From Setoptus koraiensis (taxonomy: Eukaryota > Arthropoda), in assembly GCA_048013815.1 (NCBI GenBank), contig CM106586.1, positions 15,996,001 to 16,060,000 on the forward strand: a stretch of 64,000 nucleotides of DNA, read 5' to 3'. Below the pieces are notes generated by a model, which searched no databases, had not been told where the DNA came from, and saw nothing but the letters and a program-made list of their open reading frames with translations. How positions within the stretch are numbered: the first letter of the stretch is position 1; each line of letters opens with the position of its first letter. The translations under genes were made by a program, and so were the position numbers. This document shows, piece by piece, positions 13,500 to 26,345 of this stretch.

Positions 13500-15010
13500 C
13501 GCAATAATAAAGATATAAAGTTACCCTTTGCGGAGGGCGCCCTTGGCCGGTGGCGGGCGGCGCGTTGAGCAAACACGCGCCGCTACGTGCCCGCTCGCTA
13601 AGCCGACCGGCAGAAGTCGGCACGTGAAGTGCGCCGGCCAGGTCCGCACGGGCCGGCCAGACGCGCACGGGCCGGCCGGCCAGGCGAGGGGCCAGGTCGG
13701 ACTGGCCCGGCGGCGCAAGGTGCGCCGGCTCGGCGGCCAATCGGCGCGGCGACCGGATTCTGGCGGCGGGTTCTGGCGAGCGGGCTGGCTTTGATTCATG
13801 GGACGGGCGCGGGCAGCGGGCGAGAGTCGGGCGAGCAGCGGGCGAGAGTCGGGCGAGCAGCGGGCGAGCGGCGGGCGAGCGGCGGAGAGAATTGATTGGG
13901 CGCGGGCGCCGATTGCGGCGCGACGGGCCCCAACAGTGTAACGATACATAAATATAATCTAGTGGCGCATATAATGATTTATATACACAAATGCGCCGAC
14001 TGCATCCATTCACTGGATTCGAGCGGCGGGCTCGCGCGCTTGCGGGCCGCCTCGCGAGCGGCGCACGGGCTTGAGCGCGCGGCAATGCTGTTTGTTTGTC
14101 TCGCGCCTCACTAACCCTCTCACGTGCCCGTTCGGGCTGCATGTTCGGCGGCGCGGCGCGGCGCCGCTGGAATTATTATCGCGGGTCTTGGCGTCGCCTA
14201 CAAGACTTGTTAGAGCTCGGCGCGGCCCGCCCGACGACTGCGCTGCACAACTGGAGCGCAGTGTGCGGCGCGACCGGGCCTTCGTGAGCGTTCGCGGCGG
14301 CTCGCAACGTCTCGCGGCGGCCCGAGAAATCCGGCCAGGCGCGGCAGGGCACCGACGGGCCGAGACTCTCGGCCTGACAGTGCGGAGGGCGCCCAGCGAC
14401 GCAGAGCGCCCGGCGACGCACACCCGCCACGGCGCGCACACACAATCTTGCGCAGCCTGCGCAGTGCAGGCTGTATAAACAGAGAGTAGCGAGATTATGT
14501 AATAATAATAATAATGGTAATAGTAATAATAATAGTAATAGTAATAATATGATGTAATAATAGACTGCGCGCCGCCAGCCTCTTTGGCGTGCTCGCGCAA
14601 TCTGTGCGCTGCTGAGACCATGCGCCGCGCGGGAACTTGTTGGCGGGCGGAGAGCGGGGGGAGGGGCGCACAGAACCGTTGCCGAGCTGCCGCTTGGCCC
14701 GACCGGCACCGACCAGCCCGACGGGCCCGCAGCAGAGAGGCCAACGAAACGGGCAGACAATGCGCTCTGCCGGACGAGACAAGGGGCGCCAGACGAGACA
14801 CGGGGCCCCAGACAAGGAGCGGCGCGCCAGACAAGAAATGGGGCGCCCGACGAGCAGCGCGCAAAGATGCGAGACAGCGGCGAGCGGCGACGAGCGGGCA
14901 CAAACGGCGTGCCCAGCGAGTTATAACTACATACCCCGGTCATAACTATATGCCCCGGTTATAACTGTATGCCCCGGTTATAACTGTATGCCCCGGTTAT
15001 AACTGCACAC
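13500..15010. other. GC- and CpG-rich island without a supported gene
   Basis: This block is markedly richer in G+C and CpG than the sequence on either side, with runs such as GGGCGAGCAGCGGGCGAG near 13800-13890. Long frames are open on the minus strand (up to 297 codons at 14010-14903), but overlapping frames are open as well, the residues are mostly Arg, Ala and Pro, and no domain or splice pattern is visible. It also contains an AAT/AGT microsatellite at 14495-14550. It might be a CpG-island promoter or simply a GC-rich repeat. Confidence 0.5.
14922..15008. repeat. 19-bp minisatellite, 4 to 5 copies
   Basis: The unit is CCCCGGTTATAACTGTATG. The central copies are identical and the outer ones diverged. 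Confidence 0.85.
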
Positions 15011-15962
15011 TCGGGCAGCCAGAGTCGGGCTACATTATCGGCGGCACACATAGCACGCGCCTAATAACACGTCAGCTCGCATCTTACGTAACAATTATAA
15101 TCTAGCCAGCGCATAACGGATCGTCGCTCGCAGCGAGCTCAAGCGATAAACGCAACAAAAGCAACAGCGCCCGTCTTGGCGACCATCAAATCGGCGCGCA
15201 CACACACACGCACGCACACCCAGGTCGCACAAATACGCGGCCATATTGTTACATAATATCACGTTTATGGGCCCCATTGTATCATGATTTGTATTATTAT
15301 TGGCGCGAGTCGAACAGCCTGCGAGCGGGCTGTGCGAACCCTCTTCGCCGAATTAGAGGCTCGAACTGGCTGCGATTAGCCGACTGCGAGAACCCGCGAG
15401 ACTGTGAAACTGCGGCTGCCGGTGGGGGCCGCCACAGCGCGACCCGCCAACAAAGAGCTCAATCAAACTGCGACTGAGGCCGCCACCGGGCGCCCGAAAA
15501 AAACGCGCGGCCCCAAAAAAGCCAAATAGGAAGCCAACCAGCGCCCGTCTCATGATTGACGTCTATTTACTTTTTGAGGTGACTAGTTAACTGACTTGAG
15601 GCGCCCGATGCACGGGCCGCGCCGGCCGCCACTGCTCGCCACGGGTTGACGGTTAACTGGCGAAACTGGCCAATTTCGCGCGACACACAAACTGGCGACC
15701 AACGGGCGACCAACGGGCGACCAACTGGCGACCAACGGGCACCACATTCCAAGATCCTCTGTGTGGCCCCCTTCGGGCTCCTTCGGGCTGCACGCGGCCG
15801 CGTGTGGCCCCATTCGGGTCGCGCTGTCGCCCGACGCCCGTGGGTCGGGCCCAATATAGCCGAGACTCTGGCGGAGGCGCGCGGTTGCCTGGAGATTGGG
15901 CCCAATTCTCGACGCGGCGCCCAATTCTGGCGCCCAGATCGACGGCCGTCTGGGTCAATTGT

Positions 15963-15980
15963 CGGATTCGGCCGAATCCG
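15963..15980. repeat. 18-bp perfect palindrome
   Basis: CGGATTCGG is followed immediately by its reverse complement CCGAATCCG. The same CGGATTCGG word forms the stem of the hairpin at 16283-16320, about 320 bp away. Confidence 0.8.
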
Positions 15981-16282
15981 GTGTCAAGCCGACGTAGTCG
16001 ACAATTTGCGAGCCGTCTGAGGGCCCAGTAGCCATAGCAGCCGTAGCAGCCGTAACAATGGGCCGGCGCCATAGTAATGCGAGTGCCATTAAAGTGGCAA
16101 GTATCAGACAACTGCCATTGTTTAATTGGCTGAAAAATAAGAGAGCGGGCCCCATTGTCGCTCAATGGGCCCATTTTTCATTTTTATCCCGCCGCTTGCT
16201 CCGCTCAGTCAATCAGTCGCTCAGTGTGAGCGCGACTGACTGACAAACTCGCTCGCGGAGAGCGCCGGATTCAGTTGCTCAA

Positions 16283-16320
16283 GCGGCGGATTCGGTTGCT
16301 TAGGCAACCGAATCCGTCGC
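16283..16320. repeat. 17-bp hairpin with TTAG tetraloop
   Basis: Arms 16283-16299 and 16304-16320 are reverse complements apart from one G-T pair, separated by only TTAG. The core stem CGGATTCGGTTGC is perfect over 13 bp. No U-tract or gene context suggests a terminator or a known RNA. Confidence 0.8.
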
Positions 16321-19300
16321 TCCCCAAATGTGAGCTCTGTTGTGTCAGTCAGTGTGGCTAACAACTGCTCACTTTGGGCAACCCGAAGTCGGGGCCCCAA
16401 AGCGAGCTCCGGGGGCCGGCAGCCAGCGGGCAACGGTGACACGAGTTGTCACAGACAGACGCAAGGGATCGCAAGCGAGGCCGCAAACAACAACGACAAC
16501 CGTTCGACTGTTACGCCAAGTACCTGACTCGGGGCCCGGTGGCGCCAGCAAGTCAGCGAGATCCCCCCCCCTTGCGCCGTTGCAGCGCGGGCGCTTGAGT
16601 GAAAGTGACGCAAATCCGGCAGCGAGGGCCCCAGCAAATTCCCGTCTAGTCAATGCCAGTCGGTTTGTCTCACTGTCTGTTGCATAACGAGCGACAGGCG
16701 CGCAGCTTACACACTCAAACTCTTCAAACGACTGTCGCCCCACTAATGCTAATACGCCTAATATTACCCAATATTACGTAATATAACTGTTCAGTACTGC
16801 GTAGTATTATTACGTAATATTACGTAATATGAGAGCGGATATATGAGTTATAAGACTGTCGCTGGCGCCTTGTTCCGCGGCCGCCGAGTGTCTAATGACA
16901 ACTGTCAAGGCCACAACGGGCCCCGCCGCCGCCGCCGCCGACAACAACAACGACAAGGCGCGCTCGCACACCGAGTGAGAATCGGCGACAAATTCAGAGC
17001 CGGGCGCCGCAAGCGGCGACACCAAATAGCGGGCCGGTGAGTGGACGCCGGCCGACAATCATTAATTGATGCCAGCGAGCTCGACAGAATCGATCGACTT
17101 GCGGCCATGTCGCGAGTGACTCGCCAAATTAGGCGATGTCGGCTCAGCGTCATGATTGAACCTGGCAACGATCACTTCCGGTTTCGCGATTCTCAGCGAC
17201 TCGATCGCTCGTGGCGACCGCACCGCCACTTAATGGCACGCGTAATGGCAAACCGGTAGCCAACGGTAACCAGCTACAACTGAATCAACACGAGTCGCGG
17301 CCTACAAAATGCGCACATTGCGCGCCCGGAACCCGCCCTGTCTCTCTGAAATATCCCGCAAACATCCTGAAATATCCCCGAAACATTAGCCCCGACATGT
17401 GAATATCCTCGTTGGGTAGCTCGAAATCCATCAAAATCTGGCTCGGCGGTACTTTTCGTAAATATATATTTTCCATGTAAATAGTGTTTGCCGTTCTTGC
17501 GCCACCACGTCGGTCCTATTGACGGTGTCCGTGAGAGGGCGCCAAGTCAGATTAGATGCCATCTAACAGATGGGCAACATCAATTATTGGCCGCTTCTGA
17601 AATTTAAAGCAACGTCTGCAGCGCCCCTTTGCGAAAATATTGAAAAATAAAATTTTCTCCGGCGCACAACCACGGCGTCGGAGCGCTGTCGTCAAGTCGC
17701 ACGGATTTGGGGCCCACGGATTGGGGGCAAAAAGCAAAACGCTGGCCGTGTCAAGCCGTTCGACTCGATCGGATATCGCGATTAACCTAACCTGGGGTTA
17801 GTGGCCCGTTGTGGCGTCGCTTGGGCAATCTGTGTGTTTGCATGAGTTGATGGATTCGGGTGTCACCGGTACCCGGGCAGAGCTTCATTATCATAAATTA
17901 TGCCCCATTGTGAGCCGGATGCGCGGATAATTCCCGCGATGGTGATCCCCAAAACTGGCTAGGCTGGATTGACTCTGTGCCACCGAGTCAGTGGCCGGTT
18001 GGCGGTGGATGCGGTCGGCGCCGAGCCTTCGATTAAAACGACGAAAGCAAAACAACGAAAGCAAAATGACGCCACCGAGCGGGATGTTTGGGGTCAAGGG
18101 AGCAAACAATGGCCCTCGAACGGCGCGCGAAAATGTAAATTGATAATTATTGCAAAAAATTTGCATTTATAATCGGCGGGTGTCATGGCACAGGCCGATT
18201 ATAAATGCCACAGTTGGCGAACTATGCGTAATAAATGGCCCGATTTGCATCATCCGCTTACGAGCGCAATCCCGAGCCCAATTGGGATGCGGGCGGGCCG
18301 GACGAGCGGCGAATGGCCGGCAATCGGGTCAAGAGTCCATATGCACACTGGCCCAGTGTCAGTGGGGCCGCTGGGCGACGCGCGACAAAAAGCGGCCAGG
18401 GCCCAAATTGAGAGGAAAACAAAAAGTGGGGCCCCTCGTAAGCCAGTGACTGTGCTAGTTAGCGGCACCGCTGGCGGCGGCGGGCCCGTCACACAATTCA
18501 ATTATCGTCTCATCTCTAGACAGCTAGGCGTCGCTGGCGGACGGACAGTTCATTGTGAGCGGGTGAATTGTCGCCCGAACCGCTTGTCGTGCTGTCAATT
18601 TCGCGTAAGCTGTTGTTTGCTTGCCGTTGTTGTGTCGGGTAGTCGGATTGTCGGATTGTCGGCCCGCCGCCGACAACTATGCGCGCCTATCTCGTCTCAT
18701 CTGGGCCGAGCTGTCCGGCGGGCTCGGCTGGCGCGGCGCCCCATTTGATTATCTCTGACTGGCCCAGTCAGAGCGGGTGTAATGCGAGCAAAAAAGGGGC
18801 CCGCTCAAATGGGGCCGCCGCCTCGGATAGCCCGGCAATTGTTGTCTCGACATGTCGCCTGATATCATCAGGCCCGTGATATCAGCGCGCGATATCGCTT
18901 GCATAGCAGGCGCGCACAGCGCCGGACACGGCCAAATATCCGATCGGGGGCGCGCACAGTTGCGCAACTCTCTGGCCGCCCGACTCTGGGCGCCCGACTC
19001 TGGCCGCCAGAGTCTGTTTTGCGGCTCGCACCACATCACGCGGCTCGCATGACGCAATTCGTCAAGCCAGCCCGAGCGGCGGCCGCGGTCGCGCCGGGCC
19101 CCATTGCAGCTCGCGCTGCATATTTATTCAGTCAGGCTCGCGAGAGAGGGGGAGCGGGGAGAGGGGAGAGTGGCGTGCGAGAGATAGAGTGTGCGGAGTT
19201 ACTCAACGCACACACACACACACTATCCATATCAGACTGCTGTGCGTCAAACAATAACGGGGGCACATAGCGACCGCGGCAGTGCGCGAACGAGCCCAAG

Positions 19301-19810
19301 GAGCGCTGCGGGCCGGCGCGGCAAGTGCGAAAGCCAACCGACCCGACAGGCCTGACAGGGCCGACAGAGCCGACAAGGCTGACAGAGTGGAATTGGATCG
19401 AGCAATTCGAGAGCAGCGCACAACTCGCGAACAGAGCCAACTGCGACGGGCACCTAGCGACTCGCGACGACAGACCTAGCGACTCGCGACTGGCGCCGAC
19501 TCGTCGATTGGGCAATGGTGAGCGAACGGCGCACTTCACACACACCCTTGCACAGTGTGAGAGAGGCAGCGGCTAGCGAACAAACGACGACGACGACGAC
19601 GAGTTTAAGATTTTAATTTATGCAAATTGTCATCATCATCGGCAGCCAAGCGGCCAGCGACAGCCAGCCGGCAGCAACTAGTCGGCGCACAACAGTGAGA
19701 GCGAATGAAGCGCAAGCCGAGAAGAACGAGCGACGAGAAGAACGAGCGACGAGAAGAACGAGCGACGAGAAGGCGCCAACGAAGCCCAGAAGCAGAGAAG
19801 AAGCCCTGAG

Positions 19811-19890
19811 AAGAACAGAGAAGAACAGAGAAGAACAGAGAAGAACAGAGAAGAACAGAGAAGAACAGAGAAGAACAGAGAAGAAGCACA
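19811..19890. repeat. 10-bp purine minisatellite, about 8 copies
   Basis: The unit AGAACAGAGA is repeated without visible mismatch. It follows a 16-bp array (GAGCGACGAGAAGAAC, about 19725-19772). The plus strand is nearly all purine through this 170 bp. Confidence 0.85.
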
Positions 19891-21209
19891 GAAAAGAAGC
19901 GGACAATTGTGAGAGAAGAAGCCGAGAAGAAGCTGACAATTGTGAGGCCGGCGAATTCTCGCAAACACACGAATACAGTATCCGTGTCCCGTAATTGACA
20001 GCGCGCCGCAATTGGCCCGGCCGCAACGTGCACGAGTTGCGCAACAACGAGACGCGGAACGCGGCGCGAATAAGAAGTTGCCACAGCGAGTCAGAACGAC
20101 AATTGGAACATTCGAATTCTTATTCTCGTTCGAGTTGGTCGAGTTAAGTTCTCATTCCGTCGACTGTCGCACCGCTGCTCGCAACGCAAGAGCAACTAGC
20201 AGCTATCTGATGCAAGCGCTTCAAGTGGCCGTATTAATAAGTAACCGTTAGTTGTCAACTAGTAGCTTGCCAGACGCCACACGCCAGACGTAGAGGGCGC
20301 CCCCAACGAACGAAACAATTAACATTGAACGCCGTTAGTGGCATTAGCCTAATCGCAATCATAGCCAAACGCACACCAAGACAAAAGTGCAAAAGCGATT
20401 GGCAAGCGAGCAAACAAACAGTCAGCCTGGGGCCAGACAGCTGACAATTGCACGCTCACACACACACACACAATTTATGGGGCCCTTTGTCCGCCGCCAA
20501 TTATCATAAACATATTTATATATTGTATTATATAACTATCATCGCAGGCTATTAGCTGACAATATAATAAGCGCTGCCAATATCAGTCTCGTGGCCGCTG
20601 TCAAGCTTGTCTCTTGTTTGCCGACATTTCGCCAGATTTCGCCCGATTTTTGCCAGATTTCGCCAGATTTCGCGAGATTGCACTGACGGCAGCGACCTGA
20701 CACCCATCGAGCAACCACCGCAGAGAACTAGCAATTACGATTGCACGACAAGATGAATTAATTAATCAAATTAAACGCCAGCAAGCAAGCAAACAAACAA
20801 ACAAACGAACGGGCGAGAGGTCAATCCACAAAAATACACCAAATTACACACCACAATAACTTGTACAACACAACAAACACCAACTTACACTTGTTGTTGC
20901 GACCATACAATTTATACAACAGCTACAACAGGATATATATACATACATATATTTATATGAGGCGCAATTGCATCGTTAAATAAATTGCGCCGCAGACACT
21001 CGCCGAGCCGATCGACTTGGCCCCCGCTCGCTCGCTCGCTCGCCATTATTTATGCGGCATATAAATACAACACAAACAATACAATTGTGAGCCAAACAAT
21101 AAGTGTGTGTCGACAAAGTAGCCGCTGTGAATAACCAACGAGCAACCTATTACGCAACTACAATTACACGCACCCATTACAAATGATACACGTCGAGTGC
21201 GCAAAGTCG

Positions 21210-21430
21210 CTAGGTGCCCCACAACAACCGCAACAACCACAACAGCAACAACAACAACAACCACAACAGCAACGACCACCGCAACAACCACCGCAACAAC
21301 AAACACACCAGCAACAGCCACTGCAACAACCACTACAACAACAACCACAACAACAACTACAACAACAACAACCACTGCAACAACAGCGACAACAACAACA
21401 GCGACAGCAGCAACGACAACAACAACTTGA
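21210..21430. repeat. CAA/CAG/CCA trinucleotide tract
   Basis: About 220 bp of interrupted CAACAA, CAGCAA and CCACAA repeats. All three plus-strand frames are open (poly-Gln, poly-Thr, poly-Asn), so the open frames here are not evidence of a gene. Confidence 0.85.
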
Positions 21431-22900
21431 GCATTCTAAACTGACATCTGTCGCCGCTCACACACCTGCCGCACTGCCGGTCAGCTCCGCATATCCGGCT
21501 CTAGATTCATATATCCGGCCCATATTAAACGACGGCATGCATTACGTAACGTATTAGCGGCTTAGTTATTGGCGCAGTGCGACACAAAAATATTGGAAAT
21601 ACTAGAAAATAGTGCGTGTGTGCATCTGAGTTTGTCGGCTGACCAGCGGCACTTGCCCTGTCCCGATAATAATCACAAAAGTCGACAAAAGTTGCTCGCC
21701 GACATCGACAACTCAAATCGACAGCCGACATCGACAACCCAATCGACAACCCAAATCGACAGCCCAAATCGACAATCCGAATCGACGAGCCAAATCGACG
21801 AGCCGAGGCCGCTAGAGGCGCCGTAGCGACACGGCGAGCATAGCGACATTCGCGACTCACACAGCGAGCATAGCGAGTATAGCGACATTCGCGACTCACA
21901 CAGCGAGCTGATCGCGGCAAGTGGCCTATGAAAGATCTTATGCAACCACCAGTATTGACTGGCAGTATCTGGCCGATCGTCGCCGTTGCGCATTGCAAAC
22001 AATTTCCCGCGAACCGCACAACAAGCGGCCCGCATTAGATTAGCGGCGGCGGCGGTGGGTCGGTCAAGAGGCGAATTTGATCGGTTTGCAAGGGTCGGTT
22101 GGCGGGTGTTACCCGACGCTTACGCATCGGATCAATCAGAGAGCGGCCGAGCCAAGGGTGCGGCAGGTGCCTGATTGGGCATAAATAAAAAGAGGACAAG
22201 GCAAGAATTTGTGCGCCCCTGGCGTCGCCCAAGCAAACAAACAAACAACAAACACAATTACTGTGTGTGCGTGTGTGTGTTGCGCCGAAACAAACAGCCG
22301 AAACTGGTGGCTACATAACGTGGCTACATAGCGTGGCTACATAGCGTGGGCGATAAGTGGGCGAAACAGCTTTGGCCAGCTCGGCCGACAGAGAAGAGAA
22401 AAGGGCGAAAAAGAATAAGAGAAGAATGATACAATTCTTGAACAAGTGAACGCACACACACACAGTGAGAGAGCGACACACTGAACGGGCCCCAGAAGCG
22501 AGTGAGGCGCCCAGAAGCGAGTGAGGCGCCCAGAAGAAAGGCGAGAGGATAATAGCCATAAATCAATGCGCGTCGGCGGTCCACTCAATTGCCACTCTAT
22601 TCAATAATTCAAGCAAACAGAGCGAATCACATTTCAGCGAGCATTTTGCGAGCGATCGGCAAACAGCTTTCGACGCTGGCCCCGAAGAATATCTCCAGAA
22701 ACAAGAGAAACAAAGTTGCGTTTTATAACAATTGGGGCGAGCTTTATTTATAGTGCGCAAACACAAGTTTGAAAATAAATCACAGATTTTGAGCCGGATT
22801 TTGCGTTGCAGGCGCGCCTCAGCACACAGCCAGCATCTGTGGCCGGATCGGGCGCACGTCGGGCCCAATCAATTTCAGCCGGCAAATTAATTTTAAATTA

Positions 22901-22940
22901 ATAAATTTAAATTGGCCCAACCAACAGAGTGAAATCAGTG
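22901..22940 (+). promoter_or_regulatory. Candidate TASK core promoter
   Basis: An AT-rich TATA-like element (ATAAATTTAA, 22901-22910) lies 27 to 36 bases upstream of the A of an arthropod-type initiator, TCAGTG (22935-22940). Transcription from 22937 would give a 55-base leader before the TASK start codon at 22992. The spacing fits; the motifs are short and could be chance. A more distal promoter with an upstream non-coding exon is an alternative. Confidence 0.3.
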
Positions 22941-22972
22941 TATCGCTGGTAACAACAATCAAATTCGTACAA

Positions 22973-23071
22973 ATGAAAAAAGTCAGCCTTAATGAAGAGA
23001 CAGAACATACGTACCCTATCACTAATTGTTGGTACATTTACATATTTATTAGTCGGCGCGGCCATATTTGA
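22973..23071 (+). other. Upstream ORF overlapping the TASK start codon
   Basis: An ATG at 22973 opens 32 codons ([12 protein letters not shown]...) in a different frame from TASK and stops at 23069-23071, inside the TASK coding region. If the leader starts upstream of 22973, ribosomes would need leaky scanning to reach the TASK ATG at 22992, whose own context (CTTAATGA) is not strong. I infer possible translational damping; no peptide function is implied. Confidence 0.35.
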
Positions 23072-23274
23072 TTTTCTTGAATCGGATCATGAACTGCGCC
23101 AGAGAGAAGGCCTAGAGCTCATAGAATTGATGGTTAAAAGAAAATACAACATTAGTGATGAAGATTTTATAGTTCTCACAACCACCGTTATAAAGTCTGT
23201 TCCGCACAAAGCCGGCATACAATGGAAATTTTCAGGTGCCTTCTATTTCGCCACAACCGTACTGACCACGATAG
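22992..23274 (+). CDS. Task: TASK-type two-pore K+ channel, coding exon 1
   Basis: First coding exon of a K2P leak potassium channel of the plasma membrane. It encodes residues 1-94 and ends after the first base of the codon for Gly95, at donor G|GTGAGT. The start [13 protein letters not shown] matches the N-terminus of TASK channels. M1 covers about residues 8-26. The cap region follows, with an N-glycosylation sequon at Asn53 (KYNIS), the same position as in human TASK-1. The pore helix and the first filter residues, TTI, close the exon. His98, the extracellular pH sensor of TASK-1, is supplied by exon 2. Insect Task6/Task7 are the closest relatives I recall (shared motifs KYN-(I/V)-(S/T)-DEDF and WKF-(S/A)[10 protein letters not shown]). 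Reading on into the intron would lose the filter, so the donor is clear. Confidence 0.93.
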
Positions 23275-23360
23275 GTGAGTTTGTTGTTTCTCCCCCATTC
23301 CAAAACGCATACCATTTGCGCGACATATCTCATATGAGTCATATCATATTATACAATATT

Positions 23361-23440
23361 ATATTAGATTATATCATATTATATTAGATTATATCATGTT
23401 ATATTAGATTATATCATGTTATATTAGATTATATTATGTT
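23361..23440. repeat. 20-bp AT-rich minisatellite, 4 copies
   Basis: Units start at 23361, 23381, 23401 and 23421 and share ATATTAGATTATATCATRTT with little variation. The array ends in a run of A near 23446-23455. It lies about 90 bp inside intron 1, just after the exon 1 donor. Confidence 0.9.
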
Positions 23441-23819
23441 GTATTAAAAAAAAAATGGGCCTATGCATGCACCCGAGCGGCCCCTTCCGGCATTTTGTAC
23501 TCCTTTGTGCACTCCGGGGCGCAGAGCGCTGGCACTGCTAGGGGGGGACCCTCACAGAGATAAATCACCTGTCTGTGATGCGCCAAGTGGCGTTATTTGA
23601 GCTTGATTTATAGCCGTGGCGTGGCGCTGGCGCAGTCTACGTATAGTACGTAGTGCGTATCTCGACTGATTTGCCCACCAGTGGAGCAGCCGCTGCAAAA
23701 TAACGGACGGGCGGATAAAATGACAGGGCCCCATTTAGCCGGGCATTGTTTCGATCATAACGGAAGCCCATTGTTGTTGCTGTCTGTCGCTGATCATGAT
23801 AAATTTGCTCGCTCGCGCC

Positions 23820-23955
23820 AACAACAACAACGACAACAACAACAACAACTACGGCGAAACGACAACAACGACAGCGACAACAACGACAGCGACAACAACG
23901 ACAGCGACAACAACGACAGCGACAACAACGACAGCGACAGCGACAACAACAACTG
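23820..23955. repeat. CGACAA/CGACAG trinucleotide-derived array
   Basis: The 15-bp unit GACAACAACGACAGC is repeated about five times at 23873-23950, embedded in looser CAA/CGA repeats. Confidence 0.85.
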
Positions 23956-26260
23956 CAGCGAGACGACACTGACAGTTGTCATACCTACAACTGTTGTTGT
24001 GACAATGTCGGCTTAAAAAAGCGCCACACACACTCGAAATAATGCCGCATGATGAACAGCGCCACATGTGCGTCGCCCCTCGCCCCCTGCCCTGCCCAGA
24101 CAGCCGGCCAAGATGATCCGCCGGGCCGGCCAATCTATCAATCTGGCGAGTCAATTTATTTCGAGCGGCCCGCCGACCGGGGCCCGCTCGGCACCGCTAG
24201 GCAACGACGCGGCCCAAGTCGCTCGGGCCGTCATATTGTGACGGTCATAACGACCATTCAAAATCAGTCACCTGACTGCCGCGCGCCCCATTCACAATTG
24301 TCGGCGGCGCCACATCATGACAGTGTGACAGTTTTATAGTGGCCATCAATTTAAAGATGATTTGCCCTATCTTGGGCGCCCCTTGTCGGCGCTGGCCGCT
24401 CACTCTCGGCGCTGGCGCCCCCCTTGCCGGCGTAGCTGTGCCCACGCTACGACCAGCGCTCAGCTGTTCGGCGGCGATTGCCTAATTGGGGAACCTGTCG
24501 ACTGAGCGACTTGCGCGGGTTTTCACTTGATTAATTACGGGCCTCACTAATTAGTGCCACTGCCGCTTATGTGTGTGTGTGTGCGTGCCCGTATGAAGTG
24601 CGTCCATCAAGCTTTCGCTAATCTTAAGCCGAGCTCATGTATAAGCGCTCATGTGGGGCCCCCGCCAGATGCCTCTGCTCACTGACCCGTTGCCGGCTCC
24701 AGTAGCGAGTGGGGCCAATGGCGAGTGGCCCAATGGCGAGTGGGGCCCCAGCAGCAAGTCGAAGCCATTAAGCCATTATTGTATGTGAGTGTTGTTGTCG
24801 CCACAACTGGCGCCATTGCGAGCTGATTGCTCGCTCGACTACTCGACGCACACAGCAGAGCTGGGAGCTGGGGCCAACAAACGGGGCCCGGCCGTGAGGA
24901 GCGCGAGTGGCATTAGAAACACTTAGTGCATTGAGGCACAAAAGAACAAGCAAACCGTCTGTTTATCCGCCGGCGAGCGGCCAGCGTTCGTAGATAAACA
25001 CAGCTGACACACAGCAACAACAGATCACAAGAGCGATAAATGGGGCCCCGGCAGCTTCGGCCAGGTTGGCCACCTTATGCACAGAGTGCGTGATTGATCT
25101 CGAGCGATCACCTCATCGTCTTGCCATTGGCCGAGCTTGGTCGGTCCACAATTGGCAAGTTGCCAGCCTCGACAATGAGCGAGCGAGCCCAAGACAACGA
25201 GCGGGCCCCATTTGTCGCCAGTCTGTTTGGGCGACTCTGGCGCCCAATTGGCAAACTCTGGCGGCGCCAATCGAGCTGCCCGATGAGCGCACTTGGGGCC
25301 GCACTCGAGACGATCGCTCGAGTTTGATCGGCATCGACAGTGGCCAGCATCCAGTGATTGGCCCGCCCGTGCAACTTGCGCGATGGGGCCCCACTCACTT
25401 ATTGTGTGCTTATCCGTGCCAAAGTGTGTGCAGACTGGGGAGCAGGCACCAACCGCTACCTAACGACACTGTTGGGCACAACTGGCCCGCCAGTCGCGGC
25501 CAGCGCGCACTCTGTGACCGTCAGAGTCCGACGGCCCCAATCAATGCAAAGTCCGACGTGCAGAGCGGCCAAACTCGGCGACAATCGACAGCGCGATCGC
25601 GTATTCATCGGCATTCATCGGGGCCCGCATTCCTCGGCTCGCTGGCCGCCGCTCGGCTCGTTGGCCGCCGCTCGGCTCGTTGGCCGCCGCTCGACTCGGT
25701 CGCTGCCGCGCCGGCAGCAACGGCCAGTGGATGCGAGTCGGAACCGGAAATCGGAATGCGCAAAGAATGCGTCGCCGCGAAAGCCCGTGATGAGCGCAAG
25801 CCGGCTGCCTGTACCTACTGGATGTGAACTGCGCCCACTTCCGGCTATCGTTGAGCCGCCGAATTAGCGGGGTCCGTGCGGCTGCCCGACGGCGGTGGTC
25901 GGAAATTTTCAGACTGTCGGGCTGTCAGACTCTCGGACTGAAAGTATCATGTGGATGCGGCCACGGCAACCGTCCGGTGAATTACGCAAAAATGTCGCAA
26001 ACGCCGGCCAACAATCTGTCAGGCGGGGCCGCTTGTTAGTGGTTCGTTGCACGGGGCGCCCTGCGAACAACAATGCGACGATCAATCTCGTCGCGGCGGC
26101 CAATCTCGCCAATTTAATCAAATTCCTCGGATCGCTCGGGGCCAGAGCGTGCGACGCTGCGTAGCCCGCCAGGGCTACACATACCACGACACGCTGATGA
26201 TGATAATGGAGGCAATAATTTTGTTTCGGTGTTTGGGCGCCCGACTGGCGCCCGCCTAAA

Positions 26261-26345
26261 TTGGCCGCATTGGCCGAATTGGCCGCATTGGCCGAATTGG
26301 CCGCATTGGCCGAATTGGCCGCATTGGCCGAATTGCCCGAATTGC
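26261..26345. repeat. 18-bp minisatellite, 4 to 5 copies
   Basis: The unit TTGGCCGCATTGGCCGAA starts at 26261, 26279, 26297 and 26315. It contains two TTGGCCG half-units, so it probably arose from a 9-bp ancestor. Confidence 0.9.

Larger units (their letters stand above)
3653..22900. other. 19 kb non-coding stretch upstream of TASK
   Basis: No exon here could be tied to a known protein. It holds many short arrays (listed separately), CT and CA runs (8620-8650, 13269-13296), several TTACGTAA palindromes (near 7023, 8563, 10830 and 12060, with a cluster at 16755-16835), and a GC-rich island at 13.5-15 kb. The segment 17285-17740 has a different texture, with fewer simple repeats and short open frames on the minus strand, but shows no domain. 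Open frames up to 297 codons occur in the GC-rich island and reflect scarcity of stop codons. It is probably intergenic and may contain TASK promoter and enhancer elements. Confidence 0.6.
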